64,000 nucleotides of DNA. It comes from Tubulanus polymorphus. Its lineage: Eukaryota > Nemertea > Palaeonemertea > Tubulaniformes > Tubulanidae. Location: assembly GCF_964204645.1 (NCBI RefSeq), contig NC_134036.1, positions 4,142,001-4,206,000 of the forward strand. Reading direction: 5' to 3'. Numbering within the stretch: position 1 is the stretch's first letter; each line of letters starts with the position of its first letter. Below the pieces are notes generated by a model. It ran no database searches, was not told where the DNA came from, and saw nothing but the letters and a program-made list of their open reading frames with translations. Position numbers and translations under genes: made by a program. Positions 1 to 10,298 of the stretch are shown here, in pieces.

Positions 1-2355
1 ATATCAATAAGTGGATTGTGTGACTTCATACAGGATTGTGTCGATGGTTCTGATGAGAAATATTGCTTTCATCCCCCGTGTTTGTCCGAACAATTTCGCT
101 GTGACAGTGGCCAATGTATAAGTAGGTCGGACAGATGTAATGGATTTACTGATTGTAAGGACGACTCCGATGAAATGGGATGCACCACTCAAATGTGTCA
201 AGGATTCCTGTGTAACAGTGGAGACTGCATCAGTTCTGAGTTGTATCAGGATGGTGTCGTGGATTGTAGTGGAAGCCTCGAAGAAGATGAATTAGTAACA
301 TCTTCTAATGTTACAGTGAATCCTTCTGTTCATTGCAATAATGAAAACTACTGCACGACTAACTTTACAAATCTTTGTTCAAAATCCGATGAACAAAGAT
401 GTTCTTTCAATTCTCCTCATTGTTATGCAAGACTTTACAGATGTATTCTAGATAAAATGACAAATGGTTTCCCAGTTTGTAGAAATCTTGGGCACGTTTT
501 GAGATGTGAAGAATTTGAATGTCCAGCTGGTACTGTAAAATGTCCAGCATCGTACTGTATACCGATCAGACAAGTGTGCGATGGTCAATCAGATTGTCCT
601 AATTCAGAAGATGAGCAAAACTGCGAGACATTTTCATGTCCGGGAATGTTTAAATGTGGTCAGGAAAATCGATGTATCCCACAATCTGAAGTGTGTGATG
701 GAATCATTAATTGTAAACATACAACTGATGACGAGGCTTTCTGTAACGTCACGTGTCCTAAGGGCTGTAAATGTCAAGGTTATTTGATCGATTGTGAAAA
801 TGCTCGTTTATCAAGTATTACTGGTCTTTTTTCAGCATCAAGTCGAGTTTTAATTCTGTCAAATAACGGAATTGTTCTGACCCAGTCAACGTTTACTGGT
901 TTCGTGTATCTTCGAATGCTCAACATCTCCTTCAATGAATTGTCGTACATTTTACCAAACTCGTTCACAAACCTGCATAATCTACATACATTAGAACTGA
1001 CATACAACAACATAACATCATTATCTACGAATACATTCACCGGTTTGTATAGTTTGAAACAGTTATTGATTACTGAAAATCCAATACGTCATTTAGAGGA
1101 TGATACCTTCCAAGATTTGAAGGCACTCGAAATTCTCGATCTTCAAGGCCTTTCGTTGTTGGTACTTGGTAGAAATGTATTCAGAGGTTTATCTGCATTA
1201 CAGTCGTTGAATATCAGCAGTAACAGAATCCATCATATTTCACGATATGCTTTTTCAGGATTGAATGAAGTTAGAATTCTCGATGTCACCAATAACTCTG
1301 AATTCATTTCAACACAGACAGGCGTTTTCGTCAATCTGACATCATTAGTCTCCTTAGCGTCTGATGCTTACAAATTCTGTTGCATGGCTCCGAACGTTGA
1401 ACAGTGCCTTCCCGAAGCTGATCAATTTTCCTCGTGTTCTGATCTGATGGGTAACACAGTTCTCAGAGCTATCATCTGGGTCATCGCTGCGTTCAGTTTT
1501 TTAGCGAACGGTGGCGTCATTTTATTTCGGCTTCGGTCAATTCGACTCTCGCCTTCCGAAAAGCGTAACACATCGTCTGACATCCTTATAATCAATATCG
1601 CAGCTTGTGATTTTTTGATGTCGATTTATTTGTTTTTGATCGCGGGAGCAGATTACGTCTATAAAGGAGATTATTTCCTAAATTCTGAAACTTGGACGGA
1701 CAGTTTATTGTGTACTATTGCTGGATTTACGGTGACTATTTCTTGTGAGGGCTCATTAATGTTTCTGTTTATTCTAACGCGTCATAGATTCTCAAATGTC
1801 ATTAATCCATTTTCTGGAAGCCCGATCACATCTCCGAGATATGTATCAATGATTTGTTGCATATGTTGGTTATCAATTAGTACTATTTCTATAATACCAC
1901 TGTCACAGTCATCTTACTTCGGGAACAACTTCTATGGCAGTACCGGAGTTTGTTTACCTATGAATTTAATTTCTATTGATGTCAACGCCTGGCAATATTC
2001 ATTCGCTATTTTCGCCTTGTTTAACTCCGTCATACTTGCTACAATAATGGCGACTTATGCCCAAATGTACAGACTCGTATCTGGAAGCAGGTCTGGTTCG
2101 GGTAGAATCGACCCTACTGAACTAATTTTAGCGCGCAGGAGTTTGGTGATAAATCTGTGTAATCTCTTTTGCTGGCTGCCGTTAATTATCGTCCAGTTTT
2201 GCGCCGTATTCGGGGTACAAATACCGAATCAGGTGGCGGCTTGGCTGGCTGTTCTTTTCTTGCCGATCAACTCGTCCCTCAATCCCCTTCTTTACACCAT
2301 ACTGACTATCGATATGAAATCAATACGGGCAAAAACTAAACGCTCACGGCATTAG
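1..2355 (+). CDS. Receptor copy A, 3' part: LDLa-LRR-7TM receptor
   Basis: The left edge cuts the last exon of a receptor gene; frame 1 is open from base 1 to the TAG at 2353-2355. The visible protein starts inside the second LDLa module. It continues with LDLa modules (CDGQSDC, SEDEQNC), an LRR N-cap (CPKGCKC), about seven leucine-rich repeats and an LGR-type hinge (KFCCMAP and SCSDLM). A seven-helix domain follows, with NPLLYT as the NPxxY motif of helix 7. It is almost the same as the matching part of copy B (7944-10298), with scattered substitutions mainly in the 7TM part, such as SLLCTIAG against SSLCTIAG. By homology with B it should be preceded by CUB and C-type lectin exons outside the window. 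Expected at the cell surface as a G-protein-coupled receptor; ligand unknown. Confidence 0.88.
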   Translation: MSISGLCDFIQDCVDGSDEKYCFHPPCLSEQFRCDSGQCISRSDRCNGFTDCKDDSDEMGCTTQMCQGFLCNSGDCISSELYQDGVVDCSGSLEEDELVTSSNVTVNPSVHCNNENYCTTNFTNLCSKSDEQRCSFNSPHCYARLYRCILDKMTNGFPVCRNLGHVLRCEEFECPAGTVKCPASYCIPIRQVCDGQSDCPNSEDEQNCETFSCPGMFKCGQENRCIPQSEVCDGIINCKHTTDDEAFCNVTCPKGCKCQGYLIDCENARLSSITGLFSASSRVLILSNNGIVLTQSTFTGFVYLRMLNISFNELSYILPNSFTNLHNLHTLELTYNNITSLSTNTFTGLYSLKQLLITENPIRHLEDDTFQDLKALEILDLQGLSLLVLGRNVFRGLSALQSLNISSNRIHHISRYAFSGLNEVRILDVTNNSEFISTQTGVFVNLTSLVSLASDAYKFCCMAPNVEQCLPEADQFSSCSDLMGNTVLRAIIWVIAAFSFLANGGVILFRLRSIRLSPSEKRNTSSDILIINIAACDFLMSIYLFLIAGADYVYKGDYFLNSETWTDSLLCTIAGFTVTISCEGSLMFLFILTRHRFSNVINPFSGSPITSPRYVSMICCICWLSISTISIIPLSQSSYFGNNFYGSTGVCLPMNLISIDVNAWQYSFAIFALFNSVILATIMATYAQMYRLVSGSRSGSGRIDPTELILARRSLVINLCNLFCWLPLIIVQFCAVFGVQIPNQVAAWLAVLFLPINSSLNPLLYTILTIDMKSIRAKTKRSRH

Positions 2356-3391
2356 ATAGATTCAAATGTAAAAAAGACTTGATCCTTAGAAAAGTGTCTC
2401 TCATTTTTCAGTTTTGTACGTCTTCTCTTTATTTCATTTCTTAATATCAAAAATAGAAACTTGCTAACTGTTTATGAGATGATCGATAGAAATCGATGCT
2501 GGTTCGCTTGCGAAACGTTGTGGTTTGGTCGTTGTCTCGGGTGACGTGCTGACTGTGTGAAAAATGTGGAAGATCTGTTTTTTAAATTGAGCCGATTAAA
2601 TATCTAATATCGCATGGTGTTTGCAGTTTATTTTCGATTATGCACGTCTTTTAAGGTGAATCAGCACGCGTGAAGTGTGGATGATCAGATTTTAAAATTA
2701 AGCTGATGGAATATCTAACGTCTGATGTTGCAGTGTATCTGATATTTGCCGAAAGTTCTCCGGGCTACAGTCGACAAATTGACGCCTGTATTCTATACGT
2801 GTTTCCATCCGTTCTTATTTCCACTCAAAAAATTGAATTCATTTGTATATTTTCTTACGTTTTGAATTATATTTATACATTTATTCGGGTTCATCGTTGA
2901 AAAGTACATTTGCTTAAAAAAAATGATGCCACCTAGCGGGTGAGACAGGAACTAAGTCCTTATCTCCTTATTAAAGAAATTAGACCATCGTTGCGTTGAG
3001 TCTGAATATAGATAAAAAATAAGAGTTATCGTTGTTGTAATATCGTCTTCTTTCCCCGATGGAAATATCGGCATTTTAAAACTTAACCGAGGTTCATTTC
3101 AGACTAGTCACCGTTTATGATATCTATCAAGTACTATATCAAAAAGCCCACAATATTGACGAAAAAAAAAAACACTAACAAATATGTTTCGTCGAAAATT
3201 CGGTGGATTTTTTAATTCATCTTCAGAGATAATTTATTCAAAATGTGACTTAATATAAATCTCCGGGGATCGAACTAATCCATAGTTCAGTGATGCAGAC
3301 CTATCAGATGCCGTTCGTTGATATTGTGTCGGTTTCCATTTTTCTGATAATATAGAATTAATTTCAATTCCAAACCAACAAACCCCTATGG

Positions 3392-3428
3392 AAAATATGC
3401 AGAATATGCAAAATATGCAGAATATCAG
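3392..3428. repeat. 9-bp AATATGCAR tandem repeat
   Basis: About four copies of AATATGCAG or AATATGCAA in a row. The same short array recurs downstream of B (near 11259) and C (near 19649), so it belongs to the shared intergenic unit of subgroup A-D. Confidence 0.8.
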
Positions 3429-3470
3429 TACGTAAGGAAGTGACAATACGAAGCCAGTCCTAACATGTTG

Positions 3471-3802
3471 ACAACAGTGCGGGGCTTAAAGGACCTAGTC
3501 AAATACTCATCAATGCAGTGCTCAATAATGGCCTAGTTGAATACGCATCAGTGCAGGGATCAAGCTACCCAGTCCAATACTCATCAGTGTGTGCGGGGTT
3601 CAACTGACCTAGTTGAATACGCATCAGTGCGGGGTTCGACTGACCTAGTTGAATACTCATAAGTGCTAAGGTCAATTGTCCTAGTTGAATACTCATTAAT
3701 GTGGGTTCAACCGACTTGATTAGATACTCATCAATACAAGGATCAATTGACCTAGTTGAATACTCATCAGTGCGGGGATGTAACTGACCTAGTTGATGTA
3801 GC
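3471..3802. repeat. 36-bp minisatellite, short degenerate array upstream of B
   Basis: About nine degenerate units of 36 bp with the core CTAGTTGAATACTCATCAGT and a variable GGGGTCAAYTGAC segment. The array ends 532 bp before the B start codon. The same minisatellite is more than twice as long upstream of C and D and is not seen upstream of E or F. Units are directly adjacent, without spacers. Confidence 0.85.
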
Positions 3803-4334
3803 TTATCGCAGATGTGAGACTGGTATGATTCTAGTCAGAATGATGAGTTCCATAATCGCACAGTGCATCAGCGACAATATTATAAAATCGGAATATATGA
3901 AAGATTCGCTTCCAGAAAAAAAACGCTGAACGAAAGAAGCGAAATTATTAATCAGAACATTTTTGAAATATAATTGGACATAGATATTTACGACATGTGG
4001 AAACATGAAAGTGAAAATTGCTGCACGGATAGATGGTAATTACTGTGAAGCTCGTCTGCAGTTGTTGGTAGTTTGAGTTCGATCGAACATGAATGACATG
4101 AGTCGATTTCGACAAAATATCAGTGGTTGAAAAGTATAGTTGTATTCCGAAGTTGCCGAGTCCTGCAAATGATTAGTAAAACATCTAAAATGCTGCATCG
4201 ATTTTGAAGAGAATTTGAAGATAGAAACTGGCGTGAACAACTGATCAGTGATTGAATTTGCTTCGATAATAAGATCAGTGATTGAAATAATAAGAACTTG
4301 CTTCGATCAGGAATTTCATCGTTGTATCGTGTTG

Positions 4335-7300
4335 ATGTTGTTCGGTATGGAGCAGCGACTGAGAGCGCTGTTTATATCGTCGCTGATCGTCTGTCAAGTT
4401 CGCATCGCGCGCGCTGATCGCGCAGACTCTATCGAGGAATCGTCTGTGACGGTAAGTTCGTCTTGTAACAACACGTGGTACCCGCTAGATTCTACGTCCG
4501 GTTACATCGTTTCACCGAATTACCCTTCGTTGACGCTCGGTGTTGAATGTCGTTGGTTCATAAACAGCTCTTTACCGAGAACCTTTCACGTCCAAGTTTA
4601 CTACGATATCGAGCCGTCAATATTCTGTAGTGATAAATATCTTCTCATTTACCGGTCTGACCACAGATTGTGCGGTGATCGAAAACATGAAATCCGCCGT
4701 AAAGATTCGATCTCGTTGATGTTTAAGAGTAACGTCGATAGTGCCCGTGGTAGTCGGGTTTATATAACATATCGTTATGAACAAAATCAGTTGGCAATTA
4801 GTCACGACTGCCCCAAAAATGTCGGATTGAACGCATTGCAATCATTGATTGGATATAGATTATCTATACGCTACTTCATTACGTGTAAATTGTTTTTGGA
4901 CTGGACCGGGATGCCGGATGGTTTCGCAATGAATTTGACTTTCATGAAGTTGAGTATGACATTGTATCCAGGCGCTGATTCAGCGACGGCTGTTAGAATC
5001 CACGACACATGGAACAGCAGCAGTGAGCCTATAGGTCTTATACGAGAACAAACCGGACATCCACCTTCATCATTTTATACTAAAACAAACAAAGCCGTCA
5101 TATCTCTCCTTCATCGTCGACGGCAATTTCAGTCGCAGCTTTTAATCCAGGTTTATAGAATATCAGATTGGAACGTCTCTAATCCGTTGATTCAGATATC
5201 TTATAACGAGTCTGGAGTGATCGTTCCCGATGACAACAGTTTACACGTAATAACTCGATCAAAACACTTACACTGCTGGTCTATCACAGTGCAGGTGTTA
5301 CAGTACGTCGTCTTCAACTGGACACGTGATCTCATCACATCCGGTGACGTCATCGGTGTATATAAACAAGAAGGGTTACGCGTTGTAGGAACTGATGTTT
5401 TACTCGGTTACAACTACCTGGAATCACTGAGTGTCAAATCGGAGGGCTTTCTTGTAATACTGTGCGTTTTAAGGGGAAAGGAACTTTCGAATTCTCGTAT
5501 CGAAGTAACCTATAATGTTAAATCGCTTTCAATAGAAGATGTACGTGTTATCAGATTACAGGTGAGTATAAGAATCGGGCGATCGTTAAAATTGATGAAT
5601 CATATCACGTACTAGATTACCAGATTTGCAGAATATGTTGTTTTTAGATAAACAGCCAGGGGAAATCCTTGAACTCATTTCTAATGTTCCCATCATCAAA
5701 GAGGACAACATTTACGTATCGCATTAATACATTACTATCTAAATGGAAATTCGATATCCATGAAGAGAATATGGAACTAACAGTTTTATCAGAGAACTGC
5801 GAGCGAGCTGGATTTTACATATACGACGGTGTTAATTTCACGGCTAGACGATACGGTCCGTATTGTCCTCGTTTATACGCCCCGTACGACCGTAATGTCG
5901 TCAGTCTGATTACATCAGGTGGATCGATTACTGTAGTAGGCTACGCTTATAACTGGGGCGGTCAGTTAACAGTCGATAAGGATTCACACCTCAGATTTCG
6001 TCCGACCGACTGTGACGGGTATGTTTTAAAGGAAGGAGAACGTCGGATCAACATGACGTCACACTGTCTCGTGATTACACCCGAAAACCGACGCCTCCCT
6101 TTGAGAAACATCTATATATTATCAGAACACGAATATCAAATCGACCGATGTTTCGAGGATTCATTATTATACGGTGTATGTAGCAGGTATCTGAGATTGA
6201 GTAGTCAGTATCTCAATAACGGTTTCGTTTTGAACACCGCGAAAATTCGGGTTATGAATCCATTCTGGAATTATCCATTGATAGTTGAACTACGACGTAA
6301 ATGTCAAAGATTGAAGAAAGCCGAGCCGGAAGTTTTATTGCCTGTCATATTGAAAGATGAATGCGGGATATTACAATCACCGAATTATCCAGGATCGTCT
6401 GACAATCGATTTCAACCGTTATATTTCAATTTCCCAAACGTGGTTCAACGTTACCAATTCCCATACTACAGATTTATAATCAAATATATTGAAATGATAC
6501 GATGCGAGAAGGCAGAAACATTAGATAAAGACCCGATTGTAATACAACAATACATTACTGATACAAGTAGTGGTCAAACACATCGACACGAAAATAGAAT
6601 ATGTGACAATAACGCGATACTGGGACTTGTGTTTTATAGTTTCAGACATGACAGTATGTACTTCGAGGTGAAAAATTACATACCGACATTTCAAATACAA
6701 TACACATTAGAACAGTCGTTACCGGTAAAACAGTTTGAAAATGTCTGTAAATCAGGATTTCTAGATTCGGGAATTTCGTGCGTAAAATACATCAGAGATG
6801 AACGTCTGAATTGGGAGAATGCTGAATTGTACTGTAGACAGAAGTACGCGGGACATCTACTCAGTCTCAACTCAGAACAGGAAAGGATTTCTATCAAACG
6901 ATTATTCGCAACAGAACTTCTTCTAAATGCCTATTCACAGAAAGCGCTGATAATGATGATTGGATTAAAAATGCAGGTAAAATTCGTTAATATAGCTTTT
7001 AAAATTGACAATATTCTAAGGAATGTGATGATTCTCTATCTTCGATTCTCAATTCTATTTTCAGCCTAGATCTGGTCATTACACGTGGACTGACGGGAAA
7101 CCATTGAGCTACACAGAGTGGTATAAACCTACAAATAACGACACGATACCAGAAGAAATTCAAGGATTGATATCTCCTCTCAGAAAACAACCGATAAATA
7201 ACGTCAATATGCCGTGTACAGCGATGATACTGAATAATCCACGAGGTTCAGCGAACTGGGTTCGATTCCCCTGCGAAATCGAAGAGGTTCATACGAGTTT

Positions 7301-10298
7301 CATTTGCGAATCGGAAAGAATGAATATAGATAGAACTCTTACAAATTCAACAAATAACGACACATACGAGAAAATACGAGCAAATAAATTTCGAAATAAC
7401 TCGAGCTGTACAATTGGTTGGGTAAGCATAGACAGACAATGCTATCAAATACTGACTGACTGGAACAAACATCGAGGTTTAGATATAAAAGCTGCGAAAG
7501 AGATGTGTGATAGCATCCGTGGTAAAATAGGCAGAATCAGCAAAAATACGGAAAGAGATATCTTTAAATTGATAAGAGAGTTTCATTACCAACATCAATA
7601 TAGCTCTATACTAACGATGACTTTTAATGACAGACTTCAGGTTATACACCCAATAATCACTAGAGATGAAATTACGTATATTCAATCAGTTAAATGGATG
7701 ATGAAACAGTTTGATAACGCGACAGATACAGCGCATTCTGTTTTGTGTTCATACAATGTAACTGATGTAGAGTTATCTTCTATAAGCGGTTGTAAATCGT
7801 GGCAGTTTGAATGTAACGATCGAAGATGTATCAGCGACCATCGCGTATGTGATACTAGAAACGACTGTCAACACGGTGAAGATGAACTCAATTGTACGGA
7901 TATCAGTTTACACAGTCATTTTCAATGCAATGATGGTCAGGTGATATCAATAAGTGGATTGTGTGACTTCATACAGGATTGTGTCGATGGTTCTGATGAG
8001 AAATATTGCTTTCATCCCCCGTGTTTGTCCGAACAATTTCGCTGTGACAGTGGCCAATGTATAAGTAGGTCGGACAGATGTAATGGATTTACTGATTGTA
8101 AGGACGACTCCGATGAAATGGGATGCACCACTCAAATGTGTCAAGGATTCCTGTGTAACAGTGGAGACTGCATCAGTTCTGAGTTGTATCAGGATGGTGT
8201 CGTGGATTGTAGTGGAAGCCTCGAAGAAGATGAATTAGTAACATCTTCAAATGTTACAGTGAATCCTACTGTTCAGTGCAATAATGAAAACTACTGCACG
8301 ACTAACTTTACAAATCTTTGTTCGAAATCCGATGAACAAAGATGTTCTTTCAATTCTCCTTATTGTTATGCAAGACTTTACAGATGTATTCTAGATAAAA
8401 TGACAAATGGTTTCCCAGTTTGTAGAAATCTTGAGCACGTTTTGAGATGTGAAGAATTTGAATGTCCAGCTGGTACTGTAAAATGTCCAGCATCGTACTG
8501 TATACCGATCAGACAAGTGTGCGATGGTCAATCAGATTGTCCTAATTCAGAAGATGAGCAAAACTGCGAGACATTTTCATGTCCGGGAATGTTTAAATGT
8601 GGTCAGGAAAATCGATGTATCCCACAATCTGAAGTGTGTGATGGAATCATTAATTGTAAACATACAACTGATGACGAGGCTTTCTGTAATGTCACGTGTC
8701 CTAAGGGCTGTAAATGTCAAGGTTATTTGATCGATTGTGAAAATGCTCGTTTATCAAGTATTACTGGTCTTTTTTCAGCATCAAGTCGAGTTTTAATTCT
8801 GTCAAATAACGGAATTGTTCTGACCCAGTCAACGTTTACTGGTTTCGTGTATCTTCGAATGCTCAACATCTCCTTCAATGAATTGTCGTACATTTTACCA
8901 AACTCGTTCACAAACCTGCATAATCTACATACATTAGACCTGACATACAACAACATAACATCATTATCTACGAATACATTCACCGGTTTGTATAGTTTGA
9001 AACAGTTATTGATTACTGAAAATCCAATACGTCATTTAGAGGATGATACCTTCCAAGATTTGAAGGCACTCGAAATTCTCGATCTTCAAGGCCTTTCGTT
9101 GTTGGTACTTGGTAGAAATGTATTCAGGGGTTTATCTGCATTACAGTCGTTGAATATCAGCAGTAACAGAATCCATCATATTTCACGATATGCTTTTTCA
9201 GGATTGAATGAAGTTAGAATTCTCGATGTCACCAATAACTCTGAATTCATTTCAACACAGACAGGCGTTTTCGTCAATCTGACATCATTAGTCTCCTTAG
9301 CGTCTGATGCTTACAAATTCTGTTGCATGGCTCCGAACGTTGAACAGTGCCTTCCCGAAGCTGATCAATTTTCCTCGTGTTCTGATCTGATGGGTAACAC
9401 AGTTCTCAGAGCTATCATCTGGGTCATCGCTGCGTTCAGTTTTTTAGCGAACGGTGGCGTCATTTTATTTCGGCTTCGGTCAATTCGACTCTCGCCTTCC
9501 GAAAAGCGTAACACATCGTCTGACATCCTTATAATCAATATCGCAGCTTGTGATTTTTTGATGTCGATTTATTTGTTTTTGATCGCGGGAGCAGATTACG
9601 TCTATAAAGGAGAATATTTCCTAAATTCTGAAACTTGGACGGACAGTTCATTGTGTACTATCGCTGGATTTACGGTGACTATTTCTTGTGAGGGCTCATT
9701 AACGTTTCTGTTTATTCTAACGCGTCATAGATTCTCAAATGTCATTAATCCATTTTCTGGAAGCCCGATAACATCTCCGAGATATGTATCAATGATTTGT
9801 TGCATATGTTGGTTATCAATTAGTACTATTTCTATAATACCACTGTCACAGTCATCTTTCTTCGGGAACAACTTCTATGGCAGTACCGGAGTTTGTTTAC
9901 CGATGAATTTAATTTCTATTGATGTCAACGCCTGGCAATATTCATTTGCCATTTTCACCGTCTTAAACTATGTCATACTTGCTACAATAATGGCGACTTA
10001 TGCGCAAATGTACAGACACGTATCTGGAAGTAGGTCTGGTTCGGGTAGAATCGACCCTACAGAACTCATCTTGGCACGCAGGAGTTTGGTCATAAATCTT
10101 TGTAATTCATTTTGCTGGCTGCCGTTAATTATCGTTCAGTTTTGCGCGGTATTACGGATAGAAATACCGAATCAGGTGGCGGCTTGGCTGGCGGTTCTTT
10201 TTTTACCGGTCAACTCGTCCCTCAATCCCCTTCTTTACACCATACTGACTATCGATATGAAATCAATACGGGCAAAAACTAAACGCTCACGGCATTAG
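4335..10298 (+). CDS. Receptor copy B: CUB / C-type lectin / LDLa / LRR / 7TM receptor
   Basis: Three exons, 4335-5561, 5648-6976 and 7065-10298, give 1929 residues. Donors are CAG/GTGAGT and CAG/GTAAAA; acceptors are TTTTTAG and TTTTCAG; both introns (86 and 88 bp) are phase 0. ATG 4335 (or 4347) precedes a signal peptide (residues 1 to about 30, LFISSLIVC). Domains: CUB at 44-150 (SPNYPS), two or three degenerate CUB-like domains, canonical CUB at 648-763 (CGILQSPNYPG), C-type lectin-like domain 776-935 (GHLLSLNSE, WTDGKPLSYTEW) and a diverged second one 967-1082. Six LDLa modules follow (1095-1396), then an LRR N-cap and repeats (1397-1600), a Cys-rich hinge and 7TM (about 1632-1915). DRY reads HRF at 1740-1742; NPxxY is present. 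Many N-x-S/T sites fit a large glycosylated ectodomain. The LRR-7TM half follows LGR/GRL101 receptors; the CUB-lectin N-terminus is unusual for that family. Ligand and signalling are unknown. Confidence 0.85.

Larger units (their letters stand above)
2356..4334. other. Intergenic A-B: 3' flank, repeats, upstream region
   Basis: No credible gene is seen. The first 1.1 kb matches the 3' flanks of B and C. It includes copies of a diverged repeat around 2500-2720 (GAAGTGTGG, GATGATCAGATTTT, TATCTAACGTCTGATG) that also occurs in the mucin introns and at 37.3-37.6 kb. Then follow a short 9-bp tandem repeat near 3392 and the 36-bp minisatellite at 3471-3802. From about 3800 to 4334 is the region shared upstream of B, C and D, where promoter elements would be expected. 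I could not identify a convincing TATA box or initiator. Confidence 0.6.

Noticed and set aside
580-1040. Repeated short frames inside receptor exon 3 (both strands), recurring in B, C and D
   Set aside because: They are shadows of the conserved LDLa-LRR coding sequence; they recur only because the genes are duplicated.
4248-4334. Upstream extension of exon 1 before ATG 4335 (and the like in C-F)
   Set aside because: The frame is open upstream only by use of GTG or TTG starts. The upstream peptides differ between subgroups, and similarity starts near the ATG that begins a good signal peptide.
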